NCBI RefSeq assembly: GCF_900142955.1
Contig: NZ_FRCP01000025.1
Coordinates: 1 to 64,000 of the forward strand
DNA from: Anaerosporobacter mobilis DSM 15930
GTDB lineage: Bacteria > Bacillota > Clostridia > Lachnospirales > Lachnospiraceae
DNA length: 64,000 nucleotides
Direction of reading: 5' to 3'
Made by a program: the position numbers and the translations under genes. A model generated the notes under the pieces. The model made no database searches. It saw nothing but the letters and a program-made list of their open reading frames with translations, and was not told where the DNA came from. This document shows, in pieces, positions 1-8,296 of the stretch (positions are counted from its first letter, which is position 1; the number at the start of each line of letters is the position of its first letter).

Positions 1-74
1 ACGGCTCTATAATAAATGTTGGGGTATACGATTTAGACTCGTAAACTCCAATATTTTATTTTATAATAAAAAAG

Positions 75-113
75 ACCTCCAAGTGCCAGTCTAGCCAACA
101 ATCACTCGGAGGT
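75..113 (+). promoter_or_regulatory. Hairpin hiding the transposase ribosome binding site
   Basis: ACCTCCAAGTG at 75-85 pairs with CACTCGGAGGT at 103-113. The second arm contains the GGAGG Shine-Dalgarno (108-112), nine bases before the transposase ATG. A transcript entering from outside the element would fold the site away, while one starting inside the loop would not. This is a known way for insertion sequences to limit accidental transposase production; its use here is inferred. Confidence 0.6.
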
Positions 114-121
114 GCATATAA

Positions 122-1294
122 ATGCTATCTAATTATATCAATAAATTACTAGATTTAAAAGATGTTAAAGTAAAAAAAATTACCCAAGCAGATCATTTTA
201 TTGAAATTCACATTGAAACAAAACCTACTTTACACACATGCCCCGCTTGTGGAAACGAGACAAAACGAATTCACGACTACCGTATGCAAAAAATAAAGGA
301 TTTACCTTTTCAGTTGAAGGATTGCTATCTTGTTTTAAGAAAACGCAGGTATATTTGTTCTTGTGGGAAACGCTTTTTTGAATCGTATTCATTCTTGTCC
401 AGATACCAGCAAAGAACCAGAAGACTCACTATGAAAACTGTTGATTTACTTAGAAATACCGTTTCTATCAAAAAAGTTGCTGAAATCACAAATTTATCAA
501 TCAATACTGTGATTCGTATACTTGATACCATAGGCTATGATTGCCCCAAATTAGGTGATTCTATTTCAATTGATGAATTCAAAGGTAACGCTGAAACAGG
601 TAAATATCAATGTATTCTTGTAAATCCTAAGAAACGAACTATCCTTGATATTCTTCCTGATCGTACGCAGCCTCACCTTTCAGAATACTTCAGAAAAATA
701 AATCGTTCAGAACGTTATCGTGTAAAATATTTTGTATGTGATATGTGGCAACCTTATGTAGATATCGCGCATACATATTTTCCGAATGCTAAGGTTATTA
801 TTGATAAATATCATTTTATCAGACAGGTTACTTGGGCAATTGAGAATGTAAGAAAGAGATTACAGACATCAATGATTCCATCTCTACGTAAATACTACAA
901 ACGTAGCCATAAGTTGATTCTTGCTAGATATTATACATTAAAGGATGAAAGTAAAAAAGCATGTGACTTAATGCTTCAATACAGTGATGACTTACGTTTA
1001 GCTCATCGACTAAAAGAAGATTTTTATGACATTTGCCAATGCAATCAGTACAAAAAGCAAAGACTTGACTTTTGGGATTGGATTAAGATGGCTGAAAAGT
1101 GCGACATTCCTGAATTTGAAAAGTGTGCTGCTACTTATAGACATTGGTCCGAAGGAATACTAAATGCGTTTAAATATAGAATCACCAATGGACCTACGGA
1201 AGGTTTTAATAACAAAATCAAAGTAATAAAACGTACATCTTATGGAATACGCAATTTCAAAAGATTCCGTACTAGAATCTTGCATAGCAACTAA
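122..1294 (+). CDS. ISL3-family transposase
   Basis: DDE-type transposase of 390 residues, a normal length for the family. The N-terminus carries a zinc-finger-like domain with Cys40-x2-Cys43 and a second pair at Cys79 and Cys81, followed by an HTH around residues 110-135. The catalytic domain shows the expected acidic residues in SIDEFKGN, VCDMWQPYVD and GPTEGFNNKIK, the last being a hallmark of ISL3 enzymes. The ATG is preceded by GGAGG with a nine-base spacer, but that site sits in a stem. No frameshift is seen and the ends are intact, so the element may be active. Confidence 0.93.
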   Translation: MLSNYINKLLDLKDVKVKKITQADHFIEIHIETKPTLHTCPACGNETKRIHDYRMQKIKDLPFQLKDCYLVLRKRRYICSCGKRFFESYSFLSRYQQRTRRLTMKTVDLLRNTVSIKKVAEITNLSINTVIRILDTIGYDCPKLGDSISIDEFKGNAETGKYQCILVNPKKRTILDILPDRTQPHLSEYFRKINRSERYRVKYFVCDMWQPYVDIAHTYFPNAKVIIDKYHFIRQVTWAIENVRKRLQTSMIPSLRKYYKRSHKLILARYYTLKDESKKACDLMLQYSDDLRLAHRLKEDFYDICQCNQYKKQRLDFWDWIKMAEKCDIPEFEKCAATYRHWSEGILNAFKYRITNGPTEGFNNKIKVIKRTSYGIRNFKRFRTRILHSN

Positions 1295-1439
1295 CATAAT
1301 TTAACAGACTGGCACTTGGCTTTTTTTGCATGCTCTGAAATAGATACTATAGAACAAAACATAAAAACAGCTCTCTATCCAGTATTGGTGCGGGTGCAAC
1401 GCACCTCGCACCCCAACACTTGACAAAGAGCCATCTCAA

Positions 1440-1634
1440 CTAAAAAAATCTGCCTTCAGCAAAATACCGAAAACAGATTCTATACGAAAGGATTGAAACC
1501 AATAACAAAACCGCTATTGGAATTATTCTGATAGAAGCAATAAAAACAATTGCCTCTGATTCAATCGATGCATATACTAATCCATAAATCGGTAACAGAA
1601 ATATACCTGATATACTACAGGTATCTGAAAGCAT
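1440..1634 (-). pseudogene. Hydrophobic ORF fragment beside the IS
   Basis: A 64-codon reading frame of hydrophobic character with two possible membrane segments, ending eight bases outside the IS right end. No ribosome binding site precedes its ATG and I do not recognise the product. It may be what is left of a membrane protein cut by the insertion, or chance. Low confidence. Confidence 0.2.
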
Positions 1635-1860
1635 TTCTGTTGTAACGAATTATCGATTAGTTATTCATCTTATCCCTCTTTTACTATATTCTTTTGTTGT
1701 AGCTTATTAGCTACAGTTTCTTTCTACATCATAACAAATAAGAACTTTCTTGTAAATACATAATTTAGTATTCCTTTTTTGCAATAAATAATACCGCCTT
1801 CTTTGATTATCAAATAACTTCAAGACATAGAACTAGTTAAAAGGAACAACTTTTACTATT
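1635..1860. other. Non-coding stretch after the FUSC gene
   Basis: Together with the weak frame at 1440-1634 this makes about 430 bases without a convincing gene. It is AT-rich. I see no clear terminator, promoter pair or repeat in it. Confidence 0.4.
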
Positions 1861-3171
1861 TCAGTATTTTTTAAATCCTAACTTCACTGGTTCATACATC
1901 TTCCTAATCACCCGTACTACTTGATTCATATCTCCAGGTTCAATGAGCACATCATACTTGTTAGGTATAGTTCCAAAGGTAACAACCTTTTCAATCCCTA
2001 AATCTTGTTTTAGGTATTCTAACATATTGCTCTTACTTGCATTCTTGTTATAGATTTTGATGTACGCATAACCAGGATAATCATCGGAGTTATATTTCAT
2101 AACTTTATACTGCTCCGTGTATCCCTTTTCTTCTAATACCTTATAGAATCGTTCCATTGTATCAATCTTATCAAGAATTATAAGATATACAACTTCTTCA
2201 TCCTCAGGTAACTGTCTCTTAACATAGTTTCTAAAAGGAGAACGTCTCATCGTTGTTACAAGATTATTCTGAACTTCATCCTCCATATCCTGATAGTAGA
2301 TTACAAGCATGTCATCAATTACTACATTTACAAAATAATTAAGCTCATTTTCTTCGAATAAATCAATCATCTCCTTGGCTTTATCATAGGAGATAACATA
2401 TTTCTTCAGATACCTCTTTTGCTTAATATCGAACAATACCGCACCATCCATAGCTATTACAGGTAAATTCAGATGAATCCCTTGCATTGGTTCCATCATA
2501 GACGCTGGCGTACGCTTTGTTGATATGGTAAACTTGGCACCATCATCAAGTATACGATTTAATTCAAACTGACTGTACCCTGTCATGTTATCATTCTTGT
2601 TCAACAAAGTATCATCAAGTCCAGAAAGGAATAGGATATCTCTATTCTTTTTCTTTGGCAAATGAAATGCATTAACGCCTAAACCAATGATAATACCAAT
2701 CATCGTATCTAAGAAACGATTCCAAACGAATAGATACGGATTCTGATCCGCTAAGTGATTCACTACAATACTTAAGAAAACAACGCATGAAAAGTAGGAT
2801 GCCTGCTTCTTATTAATAATAACAGTTGTATAGATAACAACGATAATCATTAAAGTCACTACAATACTGTAAATCATCGAATGTTCTTCTGGTGATATAT
2901 GGAACTTATTACTAACTAATATAACCACAAGTGCATAAAGAGCACCAATTATTGTACCAACTGTTCTTTGCTTTGCACTACTTAAACTGTTTTTCACATA
3001 ATGTTGCATGCACCATAATGCTGCCAATTGTGAGTAGAATACAATTCCGTTTCCCTCCCGAAACATAGCAACCACGTAACATAATCCTACTGCTATTGCA
3101 GACTTAACAATTCTCATGCCTAATGGAGGAATCTCCAAGCTCTTGAAAGCTTTCATTCTGATACCAAACAA
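1861..3171 (-). CDS. FUSC-type membrane protein fused to a dead HAD domain
   Basis: 436 residues in two parts. Residues 1-170 hold five or six membrane segments like the aromatic-acid-exporter/FUSC (DUF939) proteins. Residues 178-436 have the layout of a Cof-type HAD phosphatase. The HAD catalytic positions are broken: the first motif reads LSGLDDTLL, so Gly184 replaces the nucleophilic Asp; the usual ATGR reads STKR; and the last acidic motif reads FGTIPNKYD, without the GD pair. The soluble half is therefore probably a binding or regulatory domain, not an enzyme. The listed start is TTG with no well-spaced ribosome site (AAAGGAA lies about 20 bases upstream); ATG at codon 6 is possible. Confidence 0.72.
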   Translation of the reverse strand: MFGIRMKAFKSLEIPPLGMRIVKSAIAVGLCYVVAMFREGNGIVFYSQLAALWCMQHYVKNSLSSAKQRTVGTIIGALYALVVILVSNKFHISPEEHSMIYSIVVTLMIIVVIYTTVIINKKQASYFSCVVFLSIVVNHLADQNPYLFVWNRFLDTMIGIIIGLGVNAFHLPKKKNRDILFLSGLDDTLLNKNDNMTGYSQFELNRILDDGAKFTISTKRTPASMMEPMQGIHLNLPVIAMDGAVLFDIKQKRYLKKYVISYDKAKEMIDLFEENELNYFVNVVIDDMLVIYYQDMEDEVQNNLVTTMRRSPFRNYVKRQLPEDEEVVYLIILDKIDTMERFYKVLEEKGYTEQYKVMKYNSDDYPGYAYIKIYNKNASKSNMLEYLKQDLGIEKVVTFGTIPNKYDVLIEPGDMNQVVRVIRKMYEPVKLGFKKY

Positions 3172-3469
3172 ACCAAATAGCGATCTGTTAATTCCTTTCT
3201 CTGTAACTTATTACATTTTCTTTTGCCTATAAAACCACTTATATCTAAGATTTTTCTATTATAAATACTAATCGTTATTTTTACAAGATATCTATTAAGT
3301 TTTTACTGTGTTAAGTATTTTATAAGGTGTATTATTTTTTAGGTTCTGATATAAGCAAATGTTCATTAAATAAACACATTATCTTCACAGTTCAAATACA
3401 TCTACCTTTTATAATCTAAGTATAATATTCCTTAATAAGTAAAATTTATTAAAATGAAAGGAGAATTTT
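3172..3469. other. Divergent intergenic region
   Basis: About 300 AT-rich bases between two divergently transcribed genes, so it should hold both promoters. A TATAAT at 3410-3415 is a plausible -10 box for the rightward gene, but no good -35 box is correctly spaced. No repeat or other structure seen. Confidence 0.35.
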
Positions 3470-5347
3470 ATGAGGAAAATGTATTTACATAAAAAACTAT
3501 TCGTGCTAGGTCTGTCAGCAACTCTAGTTTCAAGTACCTTTGTTGCTTGTAGTGGAAAATCCAATAACACAAATTCCATATCATCTGATACCATTGAGTC
3601 GACGGAAATATCGGAGGATACCAATGCATCGGAATCTGTATATGCTAAGGTTCAAAGTGTAGATGGCAATAGCATCACTGCAATAAAAGGTAATCTAAAT
3701 ACGGATGTAGGAGCTAATGCTACACCCCCTTCTGGTGATGCTTCTACTCCTCCCGAGAAGCCTGCTGATAATGGTACTGATAACAGTGGCAGCGCCCCTT
3801 CTGGTGATGCCTCCACTCCTCCCGAGAGGCCTACAGATAATGGCACCGATAGCAGTGGCAATGCTCCTTCTGGTGATGCCTCCACTCCTCCCGAGAAGCC
3901 TACTGATAATGGCACTGATAACAGTGGCAATGCTCCTTCTGGTATGCCTTCCAGAAATCCCGGTGGTGGAACAACTTTCGTAGAAGGAACGGATACCATT
4001 ACCTTCACTGTTACTGATGATACTGCAATAACCGTTGACTTCCTACAAGGTAGCGAAGAAGGTTCCCTTGATAATATAACAGTTAATTCCGTTCTAGAAT
4101 TAACTCTTGACGAGAATAACAATGCAACTTCGATTGTCGTTAAGAATCTTCAAAGTGGTGGTGGATTTGGTGGAAGTTCTACCGTAACAAACGGAACCTC
4201 TGCCAATACCATTGAATTAGATTCTGAAATCGCTGATGAGAAATATACTTCTACAGGAGATGATGAGAATGCACTTCGTGTTGATGGTGCAACCGTTCGT
4301 TTAGACGGAATAACAGTTGAAAAAACAGGCGGTAAATCTTCCAATACAGAAAATGGTGACTTCTATGGTCAAAATGCAGGTTTATTAGCTCTTAATGGTG
4401 CTACCGTTTCCATAGACAATGCCACGGTTAATACTACCGCTGTTAACGGGAACGGTGTGTTCAGTTACGGAGAAGGAACTACCGTTAATATCTCCAATTC
4501 AACCATTCGAACAACCAATAACAATTCCGGTGGTATTCAAACAACTGGTGGCGGTACCACGAATGCAACCAATCTTGATGTACAAACGGAAGGTAACTCT
4601 GCTGCTGCCATTCGAAGCGACCGTGGTGGCGGTAATGTTACTGTTACTGGTGGTTCTTATGTGACGAACGGAACCGGTAGCCCTGCTATCTACAGTACCG
4701 CCAATATTGGCGTTAGTGATGCCACTCTTAATGCTAACAATTCGGAAGCAGTTGTTGTTGAAGGAAAGAATTCCGTATCCTTAACAAACTGTAATCTAAC
4801 TGGCAATATGACTGGTACCTATCAAGAAGGGGAGGAAAACATTCACTGCGTAATGATTTATCAGAGTATGTCTGGTGACGCTGCACTCGGTGATGCTTCG
4901 TTCACAATGAATGGTGGCAGCTTAACTTCTAAAAATGGTGACCTCTTCTACGTTACCAATACAAACTGTGATATTACTCTATCTGATGTTTCACTTACAT
5001 TAGCTAATGATAATTTACTTACTGTTGCAGGTAATGATTCTAGCCGTGGTTGGGGTACTAAAGGTTCCAATGGTGGTACTGTGAATTTCGTTGCTGAATC
5101 ACAAACAATGGAAGGCAATATAATCTGTGATTCCATCTCAACACTTAATATGACTATGAAAGATAGAACTAACTTCAAAGGTACTATAAACACCACTGGC
5201 GCTGCTGGTACAGTATCTGTAACTATAGATGCCGACTCTACATGGGCTCTTACTGGTGATAGTTATGTAACTTCCTTTAATGGTGACTTAACTAGTGTGA
5301 ATACAAATGGTTATCACCTATATGTAAATGGTGAGCAAGTGGCATAA
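3470..5347 (+). CDS. Beta-helix surface lipoprotein, carbohydrate-binding-domain type
   Basis: 625 residues. A signal peptide ends in a lipobox with Cys27 (FVAC), so the protein is probably anchored to the outer face of the membrane. Residues about 85-165 are a Pro/Gly/Asp/Ser/Thr-rich linker made of three 23-residue repeats. From about residue 200 to the end the sequence is a run of short Asn-, Thr- and Gly-rich strands of the form seen in right-handed beta-helix proteins, like those annotated as carbohydrate-binding-domain-containing in clostridia. No catalytic motif was recognised. AAAGGAG precedes the ATG and a strong terminator follows, so it is a single-gene unit. Ligand unknown. Confidence 0.75.
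   Translation: MRKMYLHKKLFVLGLSATLVSSTFVACSGKSNNTNSISSDTIESTEISEDTNASESVYAKVQSVDGNSITAIKGNLNTDVGANATPPSGDASTPPEKPADNGTDNSGSAPSGDASTPPERPTDNGTDSSGNAPSGDASTPPEKPTDNGTDNSGNAPSGMPSRNPGGGTTFVEGTDTITFTVTDDTAITVDFLQGSEEGSLDNITVNSVLELTLDENNNATSIVVKNLQSGGGFGGSSTVTNGTSANTIELDSEIADEKYTSTGDDENALRVDGATVRLDGITVEKTGGKSSNTENGDFYGQNAGLLALNGATVSIDNATVNTTAVNGNGVFSYGEGTTVNISNSTIRTTNNNSGGIQTTGGGTTNATNLDVQTEGNSAAAIRSDRGGGNVTVTGGSYVTNGTGSPAIYSTANIGVSDATLNANNSEAVVVEGKNSVSLTNCNLTGNMTGTYQEGEENIHCVMIYQSMSGDAALGDASFTMNGGSLTSKNGDLFYVTNTNCDITLSDVSLTLANDNLLTVAGNDSSRGWGTKGSNGGTVNFVAESQTMEGNIICDSISTLNMTMKDRTNFKGTINTTGAAGTVSVTIDADSTWALTGDSYVTSFNGDLTSVNTNGYHLYVNGEQVA
3734..3940 (+). repeat. Three tandem 69-bp repeats
   Basis: Copies start at 3734, 3803 and 3872, with a few bases of a fourth at 3941. 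Each encodes a 23-residue unit GDASTPPEKP plus an Asn/Gly/Ser-rich half. The period is exactly in frame, so unit number can change by slippage without breaking the lipoprotein. The repeat also opens long empty frames on the other strand, which are not genes. Confidence 0.92.
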
Positions 5348-5358
5348 TATAGTAACGT

Positions 5359-5412
5359 AATCCCCTATGAATCTTTCCAGATAGAAATTTGGAAAGATTC
5401 ATAGGGGATTTT
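5359..5412 (+). terminator. Rho-independent terminator after the lipoprotein gene
   Basis: A 20-bp perfect stem (5359-5378 with 5391-5410) and a 12-base loop, followed by TTTT. It lies 12 bases past the stop codon. Confidence 0.92.
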
Positions 5413-5498
5413 CTACGTTGTTTATGACCTTTTAACTCCCGAATCATTCTATTGCATTTATATACCACAAAATGGTATACTGTAAAAAATTTATATTT

Positions 5499-5717
5499 AA
5501 TTTTAGTAAACTCAAACTTCGCACATAAAAAACTTCTCTTAGTGTAGATAATTTCCATATTCATAAGAAAAACTATCTCAACACGTCAGTACTTGATTTT
5601 GCAATGTGAAATCGTAGTACTGCTACGTATGAAGCTAAGCAAGAGCAGGCTTTTTGCCTATTATAGCAGTTCCCTACTCCTTGAAATCTTCAAGTACGAA
5701 GTTTGAGTTACTAAGTT
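5499..5717. repeat. Structured element with inverted ends
   Basis: The ends are inverted copies built on ACTCAAACTTCG (about 5501-5520 and 5698-5717). Inside lie further hairpins: CAGTACT..GATTT near 5588 pairs with AAATCG..AGTACTG near 5607-5620, and AGGC/GCCT closes a T-rich loop near 5648-5660. The right end abuts the ribosome site of the AraC-type gene at 5734, so it may act in that gene's leader, or be a small non-autonomous mobile element. No second copy was seen here. Confidence 0.5.
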
Positions 5718-5733
5718 TAAGTCGGAGGTTTCT

Positions 5734-6609
5734 ATGCATTCAATTGATAAAATCAAATCTCTAGTGGGCGAAAACGTGACAAAGGAAGATTTAAGATATG
5801 TGGATTGTTATGTCTACGATAAAATCGGCATCTTCATACCAAGTATGGGACAATGCCAATATGCTATTAAGCCGGATCACACGCATCCTTCTTATATGTT
5901 TATCATATACTTTGATCCTACAACTTACGGCAGTGTGAATAGTGTGGATATAGAGATTCCGGATAATTATTACTTATCGATTGCTTTATCTCCACAAATT
6001 AAACACCAAGATACTGGTCCAGACCTTCTGCACTACTATTGTATCCTAATTGACAAACAATATTTTGAAAGCCAATATTTACTCTATGCATCCTCAGTTC
6101 CACAATTTAATTCTCTTCAATTTCCTTTGTGTCATGACATCCTAAAGACATTAAATATATTCGCTTTTGAATCGAACAAGGAGATGAAGAATAGTGATAT
6201 TACACTTACTGCTCAAAGTACAATAATTACGCACTGGTTGATAAGAAGTATTTTACAAGAAAACTATGATCTTCGATCGATTTCATCGAATTATGGGATA
6301 GCACGTGCACAACACTATATAGAACAGCACCTAGACGAATCTATTACGGTCAACTCTTTAGCTGCCTTATCGAATATGTCTGTCGCTCATTTTAATCGGG
6401 TCTTTAAAAAGGAAATGAATATGACTCCAATTGATTATCTAATTGATATTCGCCTAACTCGAGCTAAGAAATTACTTCGAAGGTATGACCATTCCATAAC
6501 AGAAATTTCACTTAAATGCGGTTTTAACAGTAATGCACACTTCTCCTCCACCTTCCAGAAAAAAATAGGGATAACCCCTACTGAATATCGCAACTCTTAT
6601 CCACAATAA
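5734..6609 (+). CDS. AraC-family transcriptional regulator
   Basis: 291 residues. The C-terminal third (about 190-290) is a two-HTH AraC DNA-binding domain: the first helix pair is around SLAALSNMSVAHFNRVFKK and the second ends in the family signature ITEISLKCGFNSNAHFSSTF. The N-terminal 170 residues are a sensing region that I cannot assign to a ligand. GGAGG precedes the ATG at 5734 by five bases. The next gene (PPOX protein) is 170 bases away in the same direction and may be a target, but no operator was identified. Confidence 0.9.
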   Translation: MHSIDKIKSLVGENVTKEDLRYVDCYVYDKIGIFIPSMGQCQYAIKPDHTHPSYMFIIYFDPTTYGSVNSVDIEIPDNYYLSIALSPQIKHQDTGPDLLHYYCILIDKQYFESQYLLYASSVPQFNSLQFPLCHDILKTLNIFAFESNKEMKNSDITLTAQSTIITHWLIRSILQENYDLRSISSNYGIARAQHYIEQHLDESITVNSLAALSNMSVAHFNRVFKKEMNMTPIDYLIDIRLTRAKKLLRRYDHSITEISLKCGFNSNAHFSSTFQKKIGITPTEYRNSYPQ

Positions 6610-6781
6610 TTTGATTGTATCTTTATACAAGATGATGTTATTTTGAAATATTTCTCCTTTTCTCTCTGTTATGATAACTAAATCAGTAAACAATTGGAAC
6701 TACGTCCTTCAGCCTACTATCAGCGGACACAAGTAGTAACCCAATATCACAACTCATTACATATAAAACGGAGGAAATCAT

Positions 6782-7210
6782 ATGTCTAAAGAAGAGATCT
6801 TTCAACAACTTAATTCACATCCGGCCTTTCACGTTGCAACTGTTGACGGTGACCAACCGCACACTCGAGCTGTTTTACTTTATCGTGCTGATGAAAACGG
6901 TATTATCTTTCATACCGCACGTAGTAAAGACTTATTCTCACAAATCGAGAAAAATCCTAAAGCGGAATTCTGTTTTGACTGCGATGGTGTACAGATCCGT
7001 ATTTCTGGAGAACTAACAATCCTTGATGACAATAATCTTAAAGACGAAATTGTAAATCACCCTACCAGAACTTTTTTAAAAGCTTGGACTACTAACGGTG
7101 AACTAAGCGATTTCTATAACTCTTTGCAAGTTCTTTGTATGAAACATGGTAAGGCAACCACATGGACAATGGATACTAATTTTGCTCCAAAAGAATACAT
7201 ACAGCTATAA
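6782..7210 (+). CDS. Pyridoxamine 5'-phosphate oxidase-family flavoprotein
   Basis: 142 residues with the split-barrel PPOX fold pattern: VATVDGDQPHTRAV near the start, then IIFHTARSKDLFSQI and a KAEFCFD strand, typical of the small FMN-binding members of this family in clostridia. These usually act on flavins or unknown reduced cofactors, not on pyridoxamine phosphate itself, so the true substrate is open. GGAGG is placed seven bases before the ATG. A long terminator follows, so it is probably transcribed alone or with the AraC gene upstream. Confidence 0.82.
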   Translation: MSKEEIFQQLNSHPAFHVATVDGDQPHTRAVLLYRADENGIIFHTARSKDLFSQIEKNPKAEFCFDCDGVQIRISGELTILDDNNLKDEIVNHPTRTFLKAWTTNGELSDFYNSLQVLCMKHGKATTWTMDTNFAPKEYIQL

Positions 7211-7237
7211 TATTTTATTCCTTGCTTCTATCCTACT

Positions 7238-7298
7238 AAAACCAGTGTCAAAAAAATACTTTGATAATCAAAATATTTTTATTGACACTGGTTTTGTT
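7238..7298 (+). terminator. Rho-independent terminator
   Basis: AAAACCAGTGTCAA at 7238-7251 pairs with TTGACACTGGTTTT at 7282-7295, with a partly paired A/T-rich interior. The outer arms give A- and T-runs on both sides, so it could work in either direction. Confidence 0.85.
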
Positions 7299-7427
7299 AT
7301 ACGGTATAGTAATCTCAACAAGAAAACCGCTCACTTATTGAACTACTTTGAAAGGATTAAGATATATAAAAGTGAATTTTGAAACAATGAGATATATAGG
7401 ATTATGTAAGTAGAAAGGTTGGAAATT

Positions 7428-8276
7428 ATGAAAACACGTATTATTATAGATTCCGCATGTGATATATCAAAAGCGGAAGCAGATCAGTTAGGGCTTGACT
7501 TTTTACCACTGAAAACATTATTCGGAGGAGTAGAATATCTTGATGGCATTACACTCTCCCCTTTTGAATTCTATGAAAAGTTAGTAGAAGGCGATTGTAT
7601 GCCAACAACAAGTCAGGTCCCTCCATATGATTTTGAACAATTATATGGACAAATTAAATCTGCTGGGGAAACTGCTGTTGTAATAACAATATCCGCCAAA
7701 TTATCAGGAACCAATTCCAGTGCTCATATTGCTTTAGATGGTTATGAAGATTGTATTCATATTGTAGATAGTGAGAATGTATGTTTAGGAGAACAGATCC
7801 TTGTTCGTGAGGCAGTACGTCTTCGTGATGAAGGTCTTAGCGCTTTAGAAATTGCTGATGAACTCAATCAGAAGAAAAAGAAAGTTTGCTTACTTGCTTT
7901 ACTTGACACATTAGAATATCTAAAACGTGGTGGCCGTATCTCTAAAACTGCTGCCTTTGCTGGTGGATTATTATCCATCAAACCGGTTATTACAATTCAA
8001 GATGGTGAAGTTACTATTCTAGGTAAAGCCAGAGGTTCTAAGAATGGCAATAACATGTTAATTGAATTAATTAATAAAAGTGGAGGTATTGATTTTTCAA
8101 TGCCACTAACCCTTGGCTATACTGGTTTAGAAGATACTCTTCTACAAAAATACATTAAGGACAGTAACCATATCTGGGAAGGGAACGTAGATACACTTCC
8201 AATCAGTACAATTGGAAGTACAATTGGAACACATGCAGGTCCTGGTGCAATTGCTGTTGCGTTCTTTCATAAATAA
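7428..8276 (+). CDS. DegV-family fatty-acid-binding protein
   Basis: 282 residues. It has the DegV signature: IIIDSACDIS at the N-terminus, PTTSQVPPYDFEQLY, VVITISAKLSGTNSSA and LKRGGRISKTAA. Family members bind a fatty acid and, where studied, serve the FakAB fatty-acid kinase system. No fakA gene lies nearby. I start it at ATG 7428, nine bases after AGAAAGG, not at the in-frame TTG nine bases upstream. The preceding terminator suggests it has its own promoter. Confidence 0.9.
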   Translation: MKTRIIIDSACDISKAEADQLGLDFLPLKTLFGGVEYLDGITLSPFEFYEKLVEGDCMPTTSQVPPYDFEQLYGQIKSAGETAVVITISAKLSGTNSSAHIALDGYEDCIHIVDSENVCLGEQILVREAVRLRDEGLSALEIADELNQKKKKVCLLALLDTLEYLKRGGRISKTAAFAGGLLSIKPVITIQDGEVTILGKARGSKNGNNMLIELINKSGGIDFSMPLTLGYTGLEDTLLQKYIKDSNHIWEGNVDTLPISTIGSTIGTHAGPGAIAVAFFHK

Positions 8277-8296
8277 TATTTAGGGGCGAGTATACC

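Larger units (their letters stand above)
3..1432. mobile_element. Complete ISL3-family insertion sequence
   Basis: The element is bounded by imperfect terminal inverted repeats of about 24 bp. The left one (3-26) and the right one (1409-1432, reverse complement) both begin GGCTCT and both contain TGTTGGGGT; 18 of 24 positions match. This end sequence is typical of the ISL3 family. The bases after the right end are ATCTCAAC, and the two bases visible before the left end are AC, so they fit an 8-bp target duplication, the usual ISL3 size. One transposase gene fills the interior. The right end (about 1381-1420) folds into a GC-rich hairpin that could stop outward or inward transcription. The window edge hides six bases of the left duplication. 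Confidence 0.88.

Noticed and set aside
3734..3940. CRISPR-like array
   Set aside because: The repeats are directly adjacent, in frame and coding, without spacers.
3652..4122. 156-codon minus-strand frame across the lipoprotein repeats
   Set aside because: It is the shadow of the 69-bp repeats. The product is a repeated Pro/Leu/Ser string without ribosome site.
5292..5564. 90-codon minus-strand frame
   Set aside because: It crosses a strong terminator and the end of the lipoprotein gene. Its sequence looks random.
7146..7382. 78-codon plus-strand frame after the PPOX gene
   Set aside because: It overlaps the end of the PPOX gene in another frame and runs through the terminator hairpin.
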